Virus record (IMG/VR): IMGVR_UViG_3300002138_000037
Coordinates: 1 to 64,000 of that record
Direction: 5' to 3' (one strand)
DNA length: 64,000 nucleotides
Source: a virus
The position numbers and the translations under genes are program-made. Below, piece after piece: positions 24,001-32,962 of this stretch. The number at the start of each line of letters is the position of its first letter. Position 1 is the first letter of the stretch. Under the pieces are notes generated by a model that was given only the letters and a program-made list of their open reading frames with translations, did not search any database and had not been told where the DNA came from.

Positions 24001-25720
24001 ATGTGTTCATAGAAACGAATATTGTCTGGAACCAATTGATAAAAAGTTTAGTTTCTATCTTAGTGGATCCTTGAATACCGCATTTGACAATGTTGGTGGA
24101 TTAACTTATTTCGGAAATGTAGACACTAATTTAAACTTGATTTCGGAATTGGGTAACATTCCTACGGCAAATCAAAGTGTTTTATTGGAAGATGAAGTTG
24201 ATGACTTGGATTTGATTGCTGAAAATGACCAAGAGAATTTCTTCTTGACTGAAATCGGTGGTTATGAAGTGGTCAAGTTCTACGGATGTTTGGATAAGTT
24301 TGTATTCCAATCAGTTGCGTTATCGGATGAGAATTTCTACATCAAGTGTAAGAATTTTAACTCTTACTACCAAGGACAACCATCATCAAGTTATGAAGAA
24401 ATTTTATTCCGGTTCCACTTTGGAATTCCATTTGATGTAAGTTATAGTTCTTCACAACTTACTGGATTTAGAGTTGATAATGCCAATAGATATTACAGTT
24501 CGGCTTACGCATTGATGTATAATTTTACGGGAAGCAACATCTCCGATTCTTTCGATACATCGAGTTGTGTAAGTCAGTCCTATTCACTATTCCCACACCA
24601 AAGCCGTGAATTTGACATCAGTAATGAATATTTCACAGGAGAGGTTGGACCAAGTCGGTTTGAAAATGATAAAGTAGAATATACATCATTGACCACGTTG
24701 GATAATACATTATCCCCAACAAATACACGGACCTCGAAATCTAAATACAATTACTACAGTGATGCTAATAAATTGGGTATATTCCTATCACCAATACACG
24801 AACGAAATAAAGACATATTGAATTTCTTCGGGGATTATGAAATCGTATCAAGTATTTCCGACCCAAGAGAAAAATTCGGACGTAAATATTTGGGACTAGA
24901 AACCTTACGGAAAAACTATTATGGGGAAAACTACATCAATCGTATTTTATTCAATGAGTTATTTACGATATACAAAATTTTCGTAGATAAAAGCATTTTT
25001 GATACATTGAAAAATGTCTTGCCTGCTAGAAATAGAGTTTATAAAGGAATATTGGTTGAACCAACTATTTTGGAGAGAAGTCGTATTGAAGAAAAAGCAG
25101 TGTTTATAGGTGAAATTCAAACTTTGGATGCAATTATAGACCTGAAAGAAATTATCGCGGATATTGATCAGGGTGAATTAATATCTCTTAACGCATCGGA
25201 AATACCCGTGGCTGCAACTTCCAATGTAAACTCGACGTTTGTGACCAATACATTCTCAGCGTTCGAAAATATCCAAGATACCCCCGATAAGTATATGGTC
25301 AGTATATTTCCAAATACTTTTGGATATGTGGAATTCGACGGACAGACATACAAAGCTTATACTTTGAACGAAAAACGAACATTGAGTTATTCCGATGATG
25401 GGGTTGATTCAAATAACGTGGTAAAAGACTTTAAAAAGGTCACGTTAGTTATCAGTGGTAGTTCGTTTGTAACGTCTTCTGCATATACAACTTTAACAGA
25501 TGTGGAGAATTTCCGTCATATCAGCCGTAAGAATATTCCATTTCGTAAAGAATTGTATTTTGATACCGGTAGTTTGGATACTGGACTGGTTTATACCGGT
25601 AAATCGAGACAAACCAAGTTTACCACGATAAACGAACCAAATGAATCAGATAGAGAACCTATAATAACAATACCAGTCGGTGCATCCATCAAAAACATGG
25701 AAGGTGGTATTACAGTTTAA
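21065..25720 (+). CDS. Giant baseplate/tail structural protein, 1551 residues
   Basis: This is the largest gene in the window. The N-terminal third is Asn/Ile-rich and beta-like. A central segment near residues 790-850 contains IWKRLLTNLPSIYKSKGTEE and LRQIFAIYGIP, a KGT motif I recognise from large tail proteins of marine T4-like phages. After it comes a lectin-like beta-sandwich region (VDFKLYIDTTKY, YSFGFIKISDTLGSLYF). The position after gp25-gp6 would fit a gp7-like wedge protein (1032 residues in T4), but sequence alone does not prove this. Confidence 0.65.
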   Translation: MFNILKESPNEINDVGYINSRENVLFTSSSTQEYFFGNSTKDVIEIGVYNSQKQPITSSTLVGFTTTTKFFYRYEDIDNNVFRDYYFPPNSNLIQNGNRDVLISVKDIVEQNSITDANFYLSLTPISNFFSQTNPLIIKEISNSRREIKLVKSFNSENVVNNISVTFDGNQILFDGNKSLSLKSGTVYNLNFVSGDITLVKFSKIKDGSFNGGVEYVNNVIYKPSTRQIILDTTEDFPVTLFAYNKNHRNSGVEINFPSRVSDSDFKLNSEFLSLGYNTFINNRIYDDFEYYVNTFNITDVYNLTKDNFKSEINSLKQLFGLAENDSDGVFEILRSVFYGETIYDGEIQKSISYLGIKDYLLNYLKFNYEFVNTFNNFNTSVNEINFAACDKKLLRRLASYKSPSNFPADVRLQYADSLKYLYGVFNVFLKNTLTTIESDFKNKFKSPLKNALKINGQIFPILTLKINGNELWLKLKDGIPSEYVIGDFSDIVNISIEPFFQTINFESSVKKNTIKLNKPNFSIDINELSARTLGTKYYTSDELEVNRNIKNKIDVNKKIANINVDYTDFSKFVIFSSANLRVKIFKNKISRITVLEEENDELESFDPTNSATNDKIGVYNKIELNNKEIDSIFASFDGYESYLYKTGYFIYDTSSETFVESTTDSSASSYVATLDTDSAEYDINNRDSLINNTPEYVYNDTDNDEYLKFLSMVGHHFDNIYLYISNIGIYKNIGDDTSTGLTGKLITNILNGFGFKVPPGLSGTLEYSEVDELYLNSSESNKYNNSISVDDKTKTIWKRLLTNLPSIYKSKGTEECLRQIFAIYGIPNNLILVKEFGGGYTQNEISSSYTIEEKEYLLEFIGSEEERVEFVNLEPFKSVDFKLYIDTTKYPTSQVIVPIHSSFSGGDQIYSFGFIKISDTLGSLYFVIKSGDESFAAVTEPFYMFNGEVMSLLLRKNPIDSNFETASDDNLVPTRYDICVHRNEYCLEPIDKKFSFYLSGSLNTAFDNVGGLTYFGNVDTNLNLISELGNIPTANQSVLLEDEVDDLDLIAENDQENFFLTEIGGYEVVKFYGCLDKFVFQSVALSDENFYIKCKNFNSYYQGQPSSSYEEILFRFHFGIPFDVSYSSSQLTGFRVDNANRYYSSAYALMYNFTGSNISDSFDTSSCVSQSYSLFPHQSREFDISNEYFTGEVGPSRFENDKVEYTSLTTLDNTLSPTNTRTSKSKYNYYSDANKLGIFLSPIHERNKDILNFFGDYEIVSSISDPREKFGRKYLGLETLRKNYYGENYINRILFNELFTIYKIFVDKSIFDTLKNVLPARNRVYKGILVEPTILERSRIEEKAVFIGEIQTLDAIIDLKEIIADIDQGELISLNASEIPVAATSNVNSTFVTNTFSAFENIQDTPDKYMVSIFPNTFGYVEFDGQTYKAYTLNEKRTLSYSDDGVDSNNVVKDFKKVTLVISGSSFVTSSAYTTLTDVENFRHISRKNIPFRKELYFDTGSLDTGLVYTGKSRQTKFTTINEPNESDREPIITIPVGASIKNMEGGITV

Positions 25721-25750
25721 AAATAAAAACAAAAAACCCAAATTTGAAAC

Positions 25751-25758
25751 TATTTATT
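25751..25758 (+). promoter_or_regulatory. Late promoter box
   Basis: TATTTATT, ten bases before the ATG at 25769. Confidence 0.6.
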
Positions 25759-25768
25759 AATTGATTAT

Positions 25769-26401
25769 ATGGCATACTTAGATAACAAATCCATCGTTGT
25801 TGACGCAGTTTTAACAAAAAAAGGAAGAGAACTTCTTGCGACTAACGGAAGTTTAAAAATTTCATCGTTTGCATTAGCTGACGACGAAATTGATTACAGC
25901 CTCTTCAACGAAAACGCCGATTCAGAAGAGTTGAAGGAAATTGCGTTGATTAATACTCCGGTTTTTGAACCAAATACCGACGAAACGCAAGTAATGAAGT
26001 TCAAATTGGTGACCTTGGAAGAAGGAACGACATTCATTCCTACAGTATCTATCGCACAAAGTTCTATCAGTATCGCATCTACATATACCGCTCAAATTGT
26101 CATTTCTCCATCTACTACACCAAATAATTACAACGTCAATGGTGGATATACCGCAATTTTAGGTAATACAAAAGTTGGTTCGTTGATAGTTAAAGTTCAA
26201 GCACCAACGAGCACGACAGTTGGAACCGTCACATCATTTGCGGGTGATACATCGGCAGAAAGTTCTCAAGCAGTTGTTGGATTGGAATTCGCATTTATCC
26301 CATCCTCGAAACTTACTCGTACAACGACTACCACATTGACCATCGTTGGTAATGAAAGCGGTGGTGGTGTAAGTATTCCAGTGACCGTAACCGTCGAATA
26401 A
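25769..26401 (+). CDS. Tail/baseplate structural protein with conserved N-terminus
   Basis: The 210-residue product begins MAYLDNKSIVVDAVLTKKGR and continues ELLATNGSLKISSFALADDEIDY, a block widely seen in structural proteins of large marine phages. The rest is Thr/Ser/Val-rich beta sequence with an Ig-like appearance (TTLTIVGNESGGGVSIPVTVTVE at the end). It starts a late unit shared with the next gene, eight bases downstream. Confidence 0.65.
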   Translation: MAYLDNKSIVVDAVLTKKGRELLATNGSLKISSFALADDEIDYSLFNENADSEELKEIALINTPVFEPNTDETQVMKFKLVTLEEGTTFIPTVSIAQSSISIASTYTAQIVISPSTTPNNYNVNGGYTAILGNTKVGSLIVKVQAPTSTTVGTVTSFAGDTSAESSQAVVGLEFAFIPSSKLTRTTTTTLTIVGNESGGGVSIPVTVTVE

Positions 26402-26409
26402 TCTACTTT

Positions 26410-27498
26410 ATGTCAAATTTTAAGATATATCAACCATTTGAAGTCACCGATGTCATTTCGGGTAAAACAACCACAGTTTCCAGTGGTTACTTTCCCGGCG
26501 GCGATGTCAAAATATCTCAATCAGCATTTTATACATCCAGCGCACAAACGCAATTAACCGGTGCCAATGGTATATATGACGTATTGAATGGAATGTACTA
26601 TACCAACGTCTACGATGATAATGTAAGTAACCGACAATTGTTATTTTCAATAAGTTATGGTGATTCAAACAACGGTGGAGCAACTTCCGGTTCATCGGTA
26701 TTTTCCAGTTCCGCAGCTGTTTACACCCAATATAAAAATTTATTGTTGGGTATTGCGGATGTTGATGGGAAGTTTAGTTTCAAAACGGGTAGTTCCGCAG
26801 CCGCAACTTACATAACCAGTTCAGAAATTTTCGTAATTGCTTTCTCATCCGATTTAATGAAAGACCAAGTTGATAGAGGTCAATGGACATTTAAAATTAC
26901 CGGATCAAATACTAGTGCAAGTCTTCAATTGATTGACGAGTTACCAATATTGACAGCGGCGGAACAAAAAGAACAACGACTAGTTTATCAGGTTGTTTCG
27001 GGTAGTTTTGATGAGTCTTTGGGTCGTTCAACGGCTGCCGCATCGGAATATCAAGGATTGGGTCTATTTTATCCTAAGAATGGTATTTTAATCTTAAATG
27101 CGGATAAATTAAGACATTACGCGGGTCACGTATATAACAACTCCGCTACATCGTCTATCGTCAATCACCAGTCTTTATTTGGTAAATTGACCCCAAGTGC
27201 AAATGGTATGATGCGAGTAAGAAAATCGGAAATTGTTCCGTCTGCTCACTATTTCATACGAGTTAAGAATCAAGATTTCAATTTCTCCAACAATCCATCG
27301 TTTGTTTATCAAACCACGGATGAAAATTATACAAAGGGTGAAATTATCACGCAATTACAGGCCGAACCAAAAACCTATATTACCACAGTTGGTCTATATA
27401 ACGAACTAAATGAGTTGGTTGCTATTGCGAAGATGAGTCGTCCAACCAAAAAAGACTTCACAAACGAACTTCTAATTCGTGTCCGACTTGACTTTTAA
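26410..27498 (+). CDS. Tail/baseplate structural protein with a shared C-terminal motif
   Basis: The 362-residue protein is Ser/Thr/Tyr-rich and beta-like. It ends in YITTVGLYNELNELVAIAKM and SRPTKKDFTNELLIRVRLDF. Almost the same ending (TTIGLYN......AVAKL..PI......FIIRFDI) closes the protein of 30245-32686. This suggests a common attachment domain on two otherwise different appendage proteins. It belongs to the late structural cluster. Confidence 0.65.
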   Translation: MSNFKIYQPFEVTDVISGKTTTVSSGYFPGGDVKISQSAFYTSSAQTQLTGANGIYDVLNGMYYTNVYDDNVSNRQLLFSISYGDSNNGGATSGSSVFSSSAAVYTQYKNLLLGIADVDGKFSFKTGSSAAATYITSSEIFVIAFSSDLMKDQVDRGQWTFKITGSNTSASLQLIDELPILTAAEQKEQRLVYQVVSGSFDESLGRSTAAASEYQGLGLFYPKNGILILNADKLRHYAGHVYNNSATSSIVNHQSLFGKLTPSANGMMRVRKSEIVPSAHYFIRVKNQDFNFSNNPSFVYQTTDENYTKGEIITQLQAEPKTYITTVGLYNELNELVAIAKMSRPTKKDFTNELLIRVRLDF

Positions 27499-27531
27499 TT
27501 GATTATTGAATGAAAATCATAATGTGACTCA

Positions 27532-27539
27532 TATTTATG
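27532..27539 (+). promoter_or_regulatory. Late promoter box
   Basis: TATTTATG, four bases before the ATG at 27544. Confidence 0.65.
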
Positions 27540-27543
27540 ATTA

Positions 27544-30243
27544 ATGATTAAGAGTCTCAAGAAAGATGATGTTAGTGCCGTTCCATTTGTCGTTTCAAAA
27601 AGATGGAGAGCCACAAGCAAGGAAAACACCAGTTTACTTCTAGGTGATGTAGATTTTGAATATGTGATATATTCATCATCTTTTTCTTCGGAAAGTGGGG
27701 ATACATTCACATCGGAAGAATCAAGTTCCACAAGTTCATCGTTTATCGCGGAATCATTCACCACCGGAGTAGCGGGCTTCTTATCTACTCCACTAGCTTT
27801 AGAATTTATAGATTATGGGGATGGTTGGCAATTTGGATGTACATCTTCGTTACGAAACATAAGTAATTATGAAATTTTGGTAGAAGATACATCTTCCTAC
27901 ATCAGTATCGAAGCCGCCTCCGAATTTTTCTTGTTGGAAAGTTACAACGAATTAAGTACGAGTCGTGATCCTTATAATGGTCCAACGTATAGATTTGATT
28001 TGACTATGGATGTTCCATTTACAAACTCATCATGTGATTTATGTCTCGAACAATCCGAGGATAATTTTTTGACTTTTGAAGATGGTATTCAAGTTGATAG
28101 TTATGTCAAATTTAATCCTGATATAGAGCCTCAAAATTTGAATAATACCTACAAACGTATTACTTACAATCAAATCAAGAACTTGTTCTACAACAATTCA
28201 AATGACCCAACGAAATTATTGGGGTTGGAAAATTTTGATGTGTTTTTGGATGCAAAAAATCGAGTTGTATATGATAATATAAAAGTTGTAACCATTCCTC
28301 AAGCATATTTTGGTGATAAAATTGTTGAAAATAGTGTGGAAATAATCGAAGATTCGGGTGACCAAGTTTATACCATTGTTGATGATGGTCGTGGAAATCT
28401 TCACGCACGAGAAAACATTTTCAGTGTAATAGTATCCGATGCAAATAAGGATATTAACTACTTCAATTCCGCATCGTATGTTAATTTTTCCAATTTCAAC
28501 TTCTCCGTAAACGATATTGGAGTAAGTTCATCTATTAATTGGCAGTATTACAAGAATAACATTCTGTATGTCAATCGTGATGTCATTGAAGATTTCGTCG
28601 TTCATGGATATACAATTAATGATGTGGTAACTCCAATCAGTTACAACTCTAATCTTATTTATGTGGGTGAAGCCGGTACAAATTTGGATGTAGTTTCATT
28701 ACCACATGAAGATTTGTTGGGATATTTCCGAAAAATTGAATGTGGTACGAATTTCGTAGTTGCATTGAAATCTTCGGGTGATGTGGTTACGTGGGGTGAC
28801 TCAACAATAACAACGACTATTCCTACGTTTGATACCAAAGTGAGGGACATATCAGTTGGTGACCAACACGCAATTGCAATTGACGATAATGGCAAAATTT
28901 ATGTGTGGGGAACATCAACTTACACCGGTTCACTACCAACTGTAACGAACAATTATAGATACATCAAAGCCGGACCTAGTGGTAGTGTAGCGATACATAC
29001 CAACGGACGAATTTATGGATTTGGCCACAGTTCATGTAATTTATTTACCAATATTCCACAAGTGGGAAATATAGATAAAGTAGAAATTGGTAGTCAACAT
29101 GGTATCATATTAGATAATAATGGTGATTTATACTCATGGTCATCAAACTCTGATTACAGTCAATCATTAATACCAACTAGTGCAGAAACGGGTATTCAAG
29201 ATGTAGTATGTGGTGATGACCACACCATTGCGTTAAAAACTGACGGTAGAATTATTGCATGGGGAAAGAATAATTTTTCACAATCGTTCATACCATTCGG
29301 GGAATCATTGACGGATTGGGCAGTAGTGGCTGGGGGAATCGCAACTGTTGGATTAGCGGATGTAAGTGCCGTTCTAGCTAAAGGAAATCGTAGTGTTGCA
29401 TCACAACGACGAATTACGGATGCGGTTGATAAACCATATAGGTTTACATTTGCATGGGGTCAACATCCATTCACAACCGAATATTCTTTGACGGATATAC
29501 ATTTGGGTAGAAATTACACAATATTGGATCCAAATGTAAATTATCAACAGTTGGTATATACAAATGATTATACATCTCCAACAATTTTGAAGGGTGCATT
29601 GAAATCAACAACAACATTGAATTTTGACATCAATCTTAACGGTACGAAAGAGTATAATTTAACGGATTACAAGGTTAAAATTTCCAAATTACATGACCCA
29701 CATGGAACTCCAATGTTTTCTGGTTTGGGATTTTTAACAACGAAGGTAAACAACAAAGAATTATATTCATACATTTCCAGTGGTGAAGATAATGAAATGA
29801 CAATGAGTGTGGGATTGAAAACTTTTTATCTTGACACTGGATCCATTGACTTATCCGATCCTCATTATGGTGGATATCGTAATGTACCAACATATATTAC
29901 TCGGTTAACATCGAGTATATCAATGGGTCAAACCGGTTCGAGGGATTATAATAACACAATGACTGGTCGGTTTGTAAGTTATGACCACTCAACAACTGAA
30001 TTGGTTGTTTTTGTGGATTCTGTTCAAGGAAGTGGAATTTATGATAATTGGTCGATTGATTTTGGTAAAATCATTGTGAATGAACTTTTGGATGAATTGA
30101 ATATCGCCGATACTACTTATAACCGATTGTATCTATCAGGTTCATCCTATACCACTTCGTCTAATTTAAATTCGATGTTAAAAGATGAATCGTTTATTGA
30201 ACACTATTTAGAAAATCAAGGTTCTTACGACCCTTACACATAA
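27544..30243 (+). CDS. Tail appendage protein with RCC1-like beta-propeller repeats
   Basis: The 899-residue protein has a Ser-rich N-terminus and a long Asn/Tyr-rich beta region. Between residues about 390 and 600 it carries five RCC1-type repeats with GTNFVVALKSSGDVVTWG, GDQHAIAIDDNGKIYVWG, GSQHGIILDNNGDLYSWS and GDDHTIALKTDGRIIAWG. A short hydrophobic AVVAGGIATVGLADVSAVLA segment follows, then a C-terminal beta region. RCC1 repeats form a propeller used for protein or glycan contacts, so a host-binding or assembly role is likely. The next gene starts one base after the stop. Confidence 0.75.
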   Translation: MIKSLKKDDVSAVPFVVSKRWRATSKENTSLLLGDVDFEYVIYSSSFSSESGDTFTSEESSSTSSSFIAESFTTGVAGFLSTPLALEFIDYGDGWQFGCTSSLRNISNYEILVEDTSSYISIEAASEFFLLESYNELSTSRDPYNGPTYRFDLTMDVPFTNSSCDLCLEQSEDNFLTFEDGIQVDSYVKFNPDIEPQNLNNTYKRITYNQIKNLFYNNSNDPTKLLGLENFDVFLDAKNRVVYDNIKVVTIPQAYFGDKIVENSVEIIEDSGDQVYTIVDDGRGNLHARENIFSVIVSDANKDINYFNSASYVNFSNFNFSVNDIGVSSSINWQYYKNNILYVNRDVIEDFVVHGYTINDVVTPISYNSNLIYVGEAGTNLDVVSLPHEDLLGYFRKIECGTNFVVALKSSGDVVTWGDSTITTTIPTFDTKVRDISVGDQHAIAIDDNGKIYVWGTSTYTGSLPTVTNNYRYIKAGPSGSVAIHTNGRIYGFGHSSCNLFTNIPQVGNIDKVEIGSQHGIILDNNGDLYSWSSNSDYSQSLIPTSAETGIQDVVCGDDHTIALKTDGRIIAWGKNNFSQSFIPFGESLTDWAVVAGGIATVGLADVSAVLAKGNRSVASQRRITDAVDKPYRFTFAWGQHPFTTEYSLTDIHLGRNYTILDPNVNYQQLVYTNDYTSPTILKGALKSTTTLNFDINLNGTKEYNLTDYKVKISKLHDPHGTPMFSGLGFLTTKVNNKELYSYISSGEDNEMTMSVGLKTFYLDTGSIDLSDPHYGGYRNVPTYITRLTSSISMGQTGSRDYNNTMTGRFVSYDHSTTELVVFVDSVQGSGIYDNWSIDFGKIIVNELLDELNIADTTYNRLYLSGSSYTTSSNLNSMLKDESFIEHYLENQGSYDPYT

Positions 30244-30244
30244 A

Positions 30245-32686
30245 ATGCATAAAAACATATACATAGATAAGAAAGATTTTGGATATGCGGTTGCGATAAA
30301 TGAAATTTACAGCGCTATTGGAAATCCATCGTTTGAAAACTTCTCTTCTTCCTCAAATGCGATATTGGAAGAAGGTAGTGTGGATTTTTATAAATACGAT
30401 GCTTTGACGACGGATAGATTTGCGTATAATTTTACTGTAAGACGAACTTCTTTAAACGGAGATTTTACCCTTTTTACAGAAAATTACACAACCTCATCAG
30501 ATTCATTAATTTCAGGTAGTAACGAGGTCATTACCGAGTTGGGAACTAGTTCTAGTATTGATACCTCGGTGTATGATAGTTCATCTATATTGATTGCGGA
30601 TTTTGATAACATAAAAATACTTCAATCAGATTTCGGTCGGTCTTTAGATGTTTATGATAATTTATGCGTCGTAGGTTCAACCAAAATGGTTTACACCTTA
30701 CTACACATTGATAATGTCGTTCGAGACGATGATGGTGTAGTCGAATTACACGATATGTCAAATTCGACATCCTCATTACTCGTTTCTCTCTATGCTTCGG
30801 ACACGGGATTGACCGATACAGGGTCTAATTCATTTGGTTGGTCCGTTTCTATGAATCAGGAGTTTATAGCGGTAGGCAGTCCATTTACGAACGTCAGTGG
30901 GTCAGTATTCGTATTCAAGAGTGGGTCAAGTGGATATACTTATCACAGCGTATTGACATCTAGTGCTGAAAGTTTTTTTGGTGGATGCCTTAAATTAGAC
31001 AAAAATTACAATAAGTTGGTTGTGGGTAACGGAAGTATTATGAATTCCGATTCTAAAGTGTATTTGTATGAGTATATTTCGTCATCGGATGCGTGGTCAG
31101 TAGTAACGACGTTTGAATCTAATCGAGAAGTAGAAAATCTTAACTTTATACCAGTACCACAATATTCACCTATCATTACATTACCAGATGGTTTTGGTAA
31201 CGCGGTTTCACTATATTGTTCATCCTCAAGTTCCGTCACGGTTGCGATAGGTGCTCCATACGACAGAAGTTATCAAGAATTTAGTGGTTCTAACTGTTAC
31301 CGTAATGGATGTGTTTATGTATTCGATTTAATTGAGTGTGAACTAAACACATCAAGTAGTTCATACTGGCGTGAAACGAAATTATTTGGAGATAGTGACT
31401 CGTTTAAATTTAACAGATTTGGACACGCGGTTGATTTGTATGACAGCAATCTTCTAATTTCATCTCCGAAGTTTTTATCCGAGTTCAGTTCTTCCTATAT
31501 CCAGAATACCCTTTTCAAAGCAGAAGATTGTGATGATTTGGAGGAAAATGATTACTTGGGTATGTTCTACATATACCAAAATACCGATGATAGTTGGGAT
31601 AATGTCTATGCGAAGTTCAAACCAAAAAAGAAATACGGTTATCCTTACAATTTCTTTGCACACGATGTTTGTATTTTCGATGAAAATGTCATTGTTGGTT
31701 CACCAATTGCATTGACGGATTCTAATAGATTGATTGAAATCATACAGGATAGGGATGATTTGGCGTTGAATCTTAATGGAGATTTTAACATATTTAACTT
31801 GTCTGATTTTGAGGCACATCATCACGTTGGTAATGTCTTTTATAAAACTGGAAAAATGGTCATATCCACATCCGGTTCAATTTTCGACTATATGTTTGAG
31901 AGTGATGTGAATGATGAGCCAATTTACGACATATCTTATAATAGCAAGACGTCTTTATATGAAAAGGAAATCATATGTACGGTTGAACCGGGGGAATTTA
32001 ACTATTCTACAAATCCGACATCTTATACCTATCCAACAGCATCATTGGACTTAAATAAAAGTGGTAAATTTGATTTTGAAGACTGTGATAAAATTTTAAG
32101 AGCCATTTACAAAAAAATAACAGGTGTGGAAACTTGGTGGAACCTGTTTCCGTTCGATTATCCATCTGGATTTGAAGAAACTGTTGAAGGAAGTTTGTTT
32201 TACTATTATCTAAGTGGTTCATTTGAGGATAAATCACAAATTGCCCTCAATTCTACCACCTTGACAACGGTTGATTATAACTACATAATTAACAATTTAG
32301 ATGACGTATTGGATGTAAATGCTGATGGTATCACCGATGATGACGACATTAGAATCATATGGAAATATTTCATTGATAAATTGACTCCTAACAACTATCA
32401 AAACTTCATCACCTCAAAAAGTGTAGGTATTAGAAGTCAATATGTTGATGCGAAAGATTATTTGGATTCCTTGACTAATCGTGGAATAACACCAACTATT
32501 AAAGACGCATTTCAAGATAGGTGGGTATCTAGTTCGATAAACCCAACTGGTTCATATCTATCACCATACATTACAACCATAGGTCTATATAATGGATTAG
32601 ATTTGATAGCTGTGGCTAAGTTAGGAACACCTATAAAAAATGAAGGTAATTTTCCTTTGAATTTTATTATACGATTCGACATTTAA
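30245..32686 (+). CDS. Tail appendage protein with FG-GAP-like propeller and dockerin-like loops
   Basis: The 813-residue protein has about five repeats of the form FGxxVxxxxxxxxVGxP (FGRSLDVYDNLCVVGS, FGWSVSMNQEFIAVGSP, FGNAVSLY...VAIGAP, FGHAVDLYDSNLLISSP, FAHDVCIFDENVIVGSP). They resemble integrin-type FG-GAP propeller blades. Two calcium-loop motifs follow, DLNKSGKFDFED near residue 602 and DVNADGITDDDD near 690, each before a hydrophobic helix as in dockerin repeats. The C-terminus shares the TTIGLYN...AVAKL motif with the 26410 gene. It is probably a host-recognition or baseplate-peripheral protein. Confidence 0.7.
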   Translation: MHKNIYIDKKDFGYAVAINEIYSAIGNPSFENFSSSSNAILEEGSVDFYKYDALTTDRFAYNFTVRRTSLNGDFTLFTENYTTSSDSLISGSNEVITELGTSSSIDTSVYDSSSILIADFDNIKILQSDFGRSLDVYDNLCVVGSTKMVYTLLHIDNVVRDDDGVVELHDMSNSTSSLLVSLYASDTGLTDTGSNSFGWSVSMNQEFIAVGSPFTNVSGSVFVFKSGSSGYTYHSVLTSSAESFFGGCLKLDKNYNKLVVGNGSIMNSDSKVYLYEYISSSDAWSVVTTFESNREVENLNFIPVPQYSPIITLPDGFGNAVSLYCSSSSSVTVAIGAPYDRSYQEFSGSNCYRNGCVYVFDLIECELNTSSSSYWRETKLFGDSDSFKFNRFGHAVDLYDSNLLISSPKFLSEFSSSYIQNTLFKAEDCDDLEENDYLGMFYIYQNTDDSWDNVYAKFKPKKKYGYPYNFFAHDVCIFDENVIVGSPIALTDSNRLIEIIQDRDDLALNLNGDFNIFNLSDFEAHHHVGNVFYKTGKMVISTSGSIFDYMFESDVNDEPIYDISYNSKTSLYEKEIICTVEPGEFNYSTNPTSYTYPTASLDLNKSGKFDFEDCDKILRAIYKKITGVETWWNLFPFDYPSGFEETVEGSLFYYYLSGSFEDKSQIALNSTTLTTVDYNYIINNLDDVLDVNADGITDDDDIRIIWKYFIDKLTPNNYQNFITSKSVGIRSQYVDAKDYLDSLTNRGITPTIKDAFQDRWVSSSINPTGSYLSPYITTIGLYNGLDLIAVAKLGTPIKNEGNFPLNFIIRFDI

Positions 32687-32690
32687 CTGA

Positions 32691-32698
32691 TATTTATT
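32691..32698 (+). promoter_or_regulatory. Late promoter box
   Basis: TATTTATT, four bases before the ATG at 32703; it favours that start over a TTG at 32697. Confidence 0.6.
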
Positions 32699-32702
32699 GT
32701 AT

Positions 32703-32930
32703 ATGGCAAATCAAATTAACAGAGAATCTTTGAAGACGAGTTTGGAAGACAGATATGGTAAATCCAAAGTTGGTGGGGCGTTTGATGCGAAATCAGCGGG
32801 AGTTAAATTTACCGATGGTATTGCCAATGATTTCGCAGATGGCTTTACCCGTGGTGGAAAAAATTCCAAACTTCCTAAGAAAGATTCTTCCTATCTCAAG
32901 GGTCATTCGACTCAGAAATACAAAGGTTAA
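32703..32930 (+). CDS. Small basic hypothetical protein
   Basis: A 75-residue Gly/Lys/Ser-rich protein beginning MANQINRESLKTSLEDRYGK, with a repeated FxDGxA pattern (FTDGIANDFADGFTRG) and a basic C-terminus ending STQKYKG. It is probably largely disordered. It sits alone behind a late box before the resolvase gene. No family recognised. Confidence 0.55.
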   Translation: MANQINRESLKTSLEDRYGKSKVGGAFDAKSAGVKFTDGIANDFADGFTRGGKNSKLPKKDSSYLKGHSTQKYKG

Positions 32931-32950
32931 TTTTATATCGTGACACATAC

Positions 32951-32958
32951 TATATATG
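32951..32958 (+). promoter_or_regulatory. Variant late promoter box
   Basis: TATATATG, four bases before the ATG at 32963. A GTGACA hexamer at 32940 with a 16-base spacer and TATGAT gives an alternative sigma70 reading, but its -10 would overlap the ATG. Confidence 0.4.
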
Positions 32959-32962
32959 TGAT

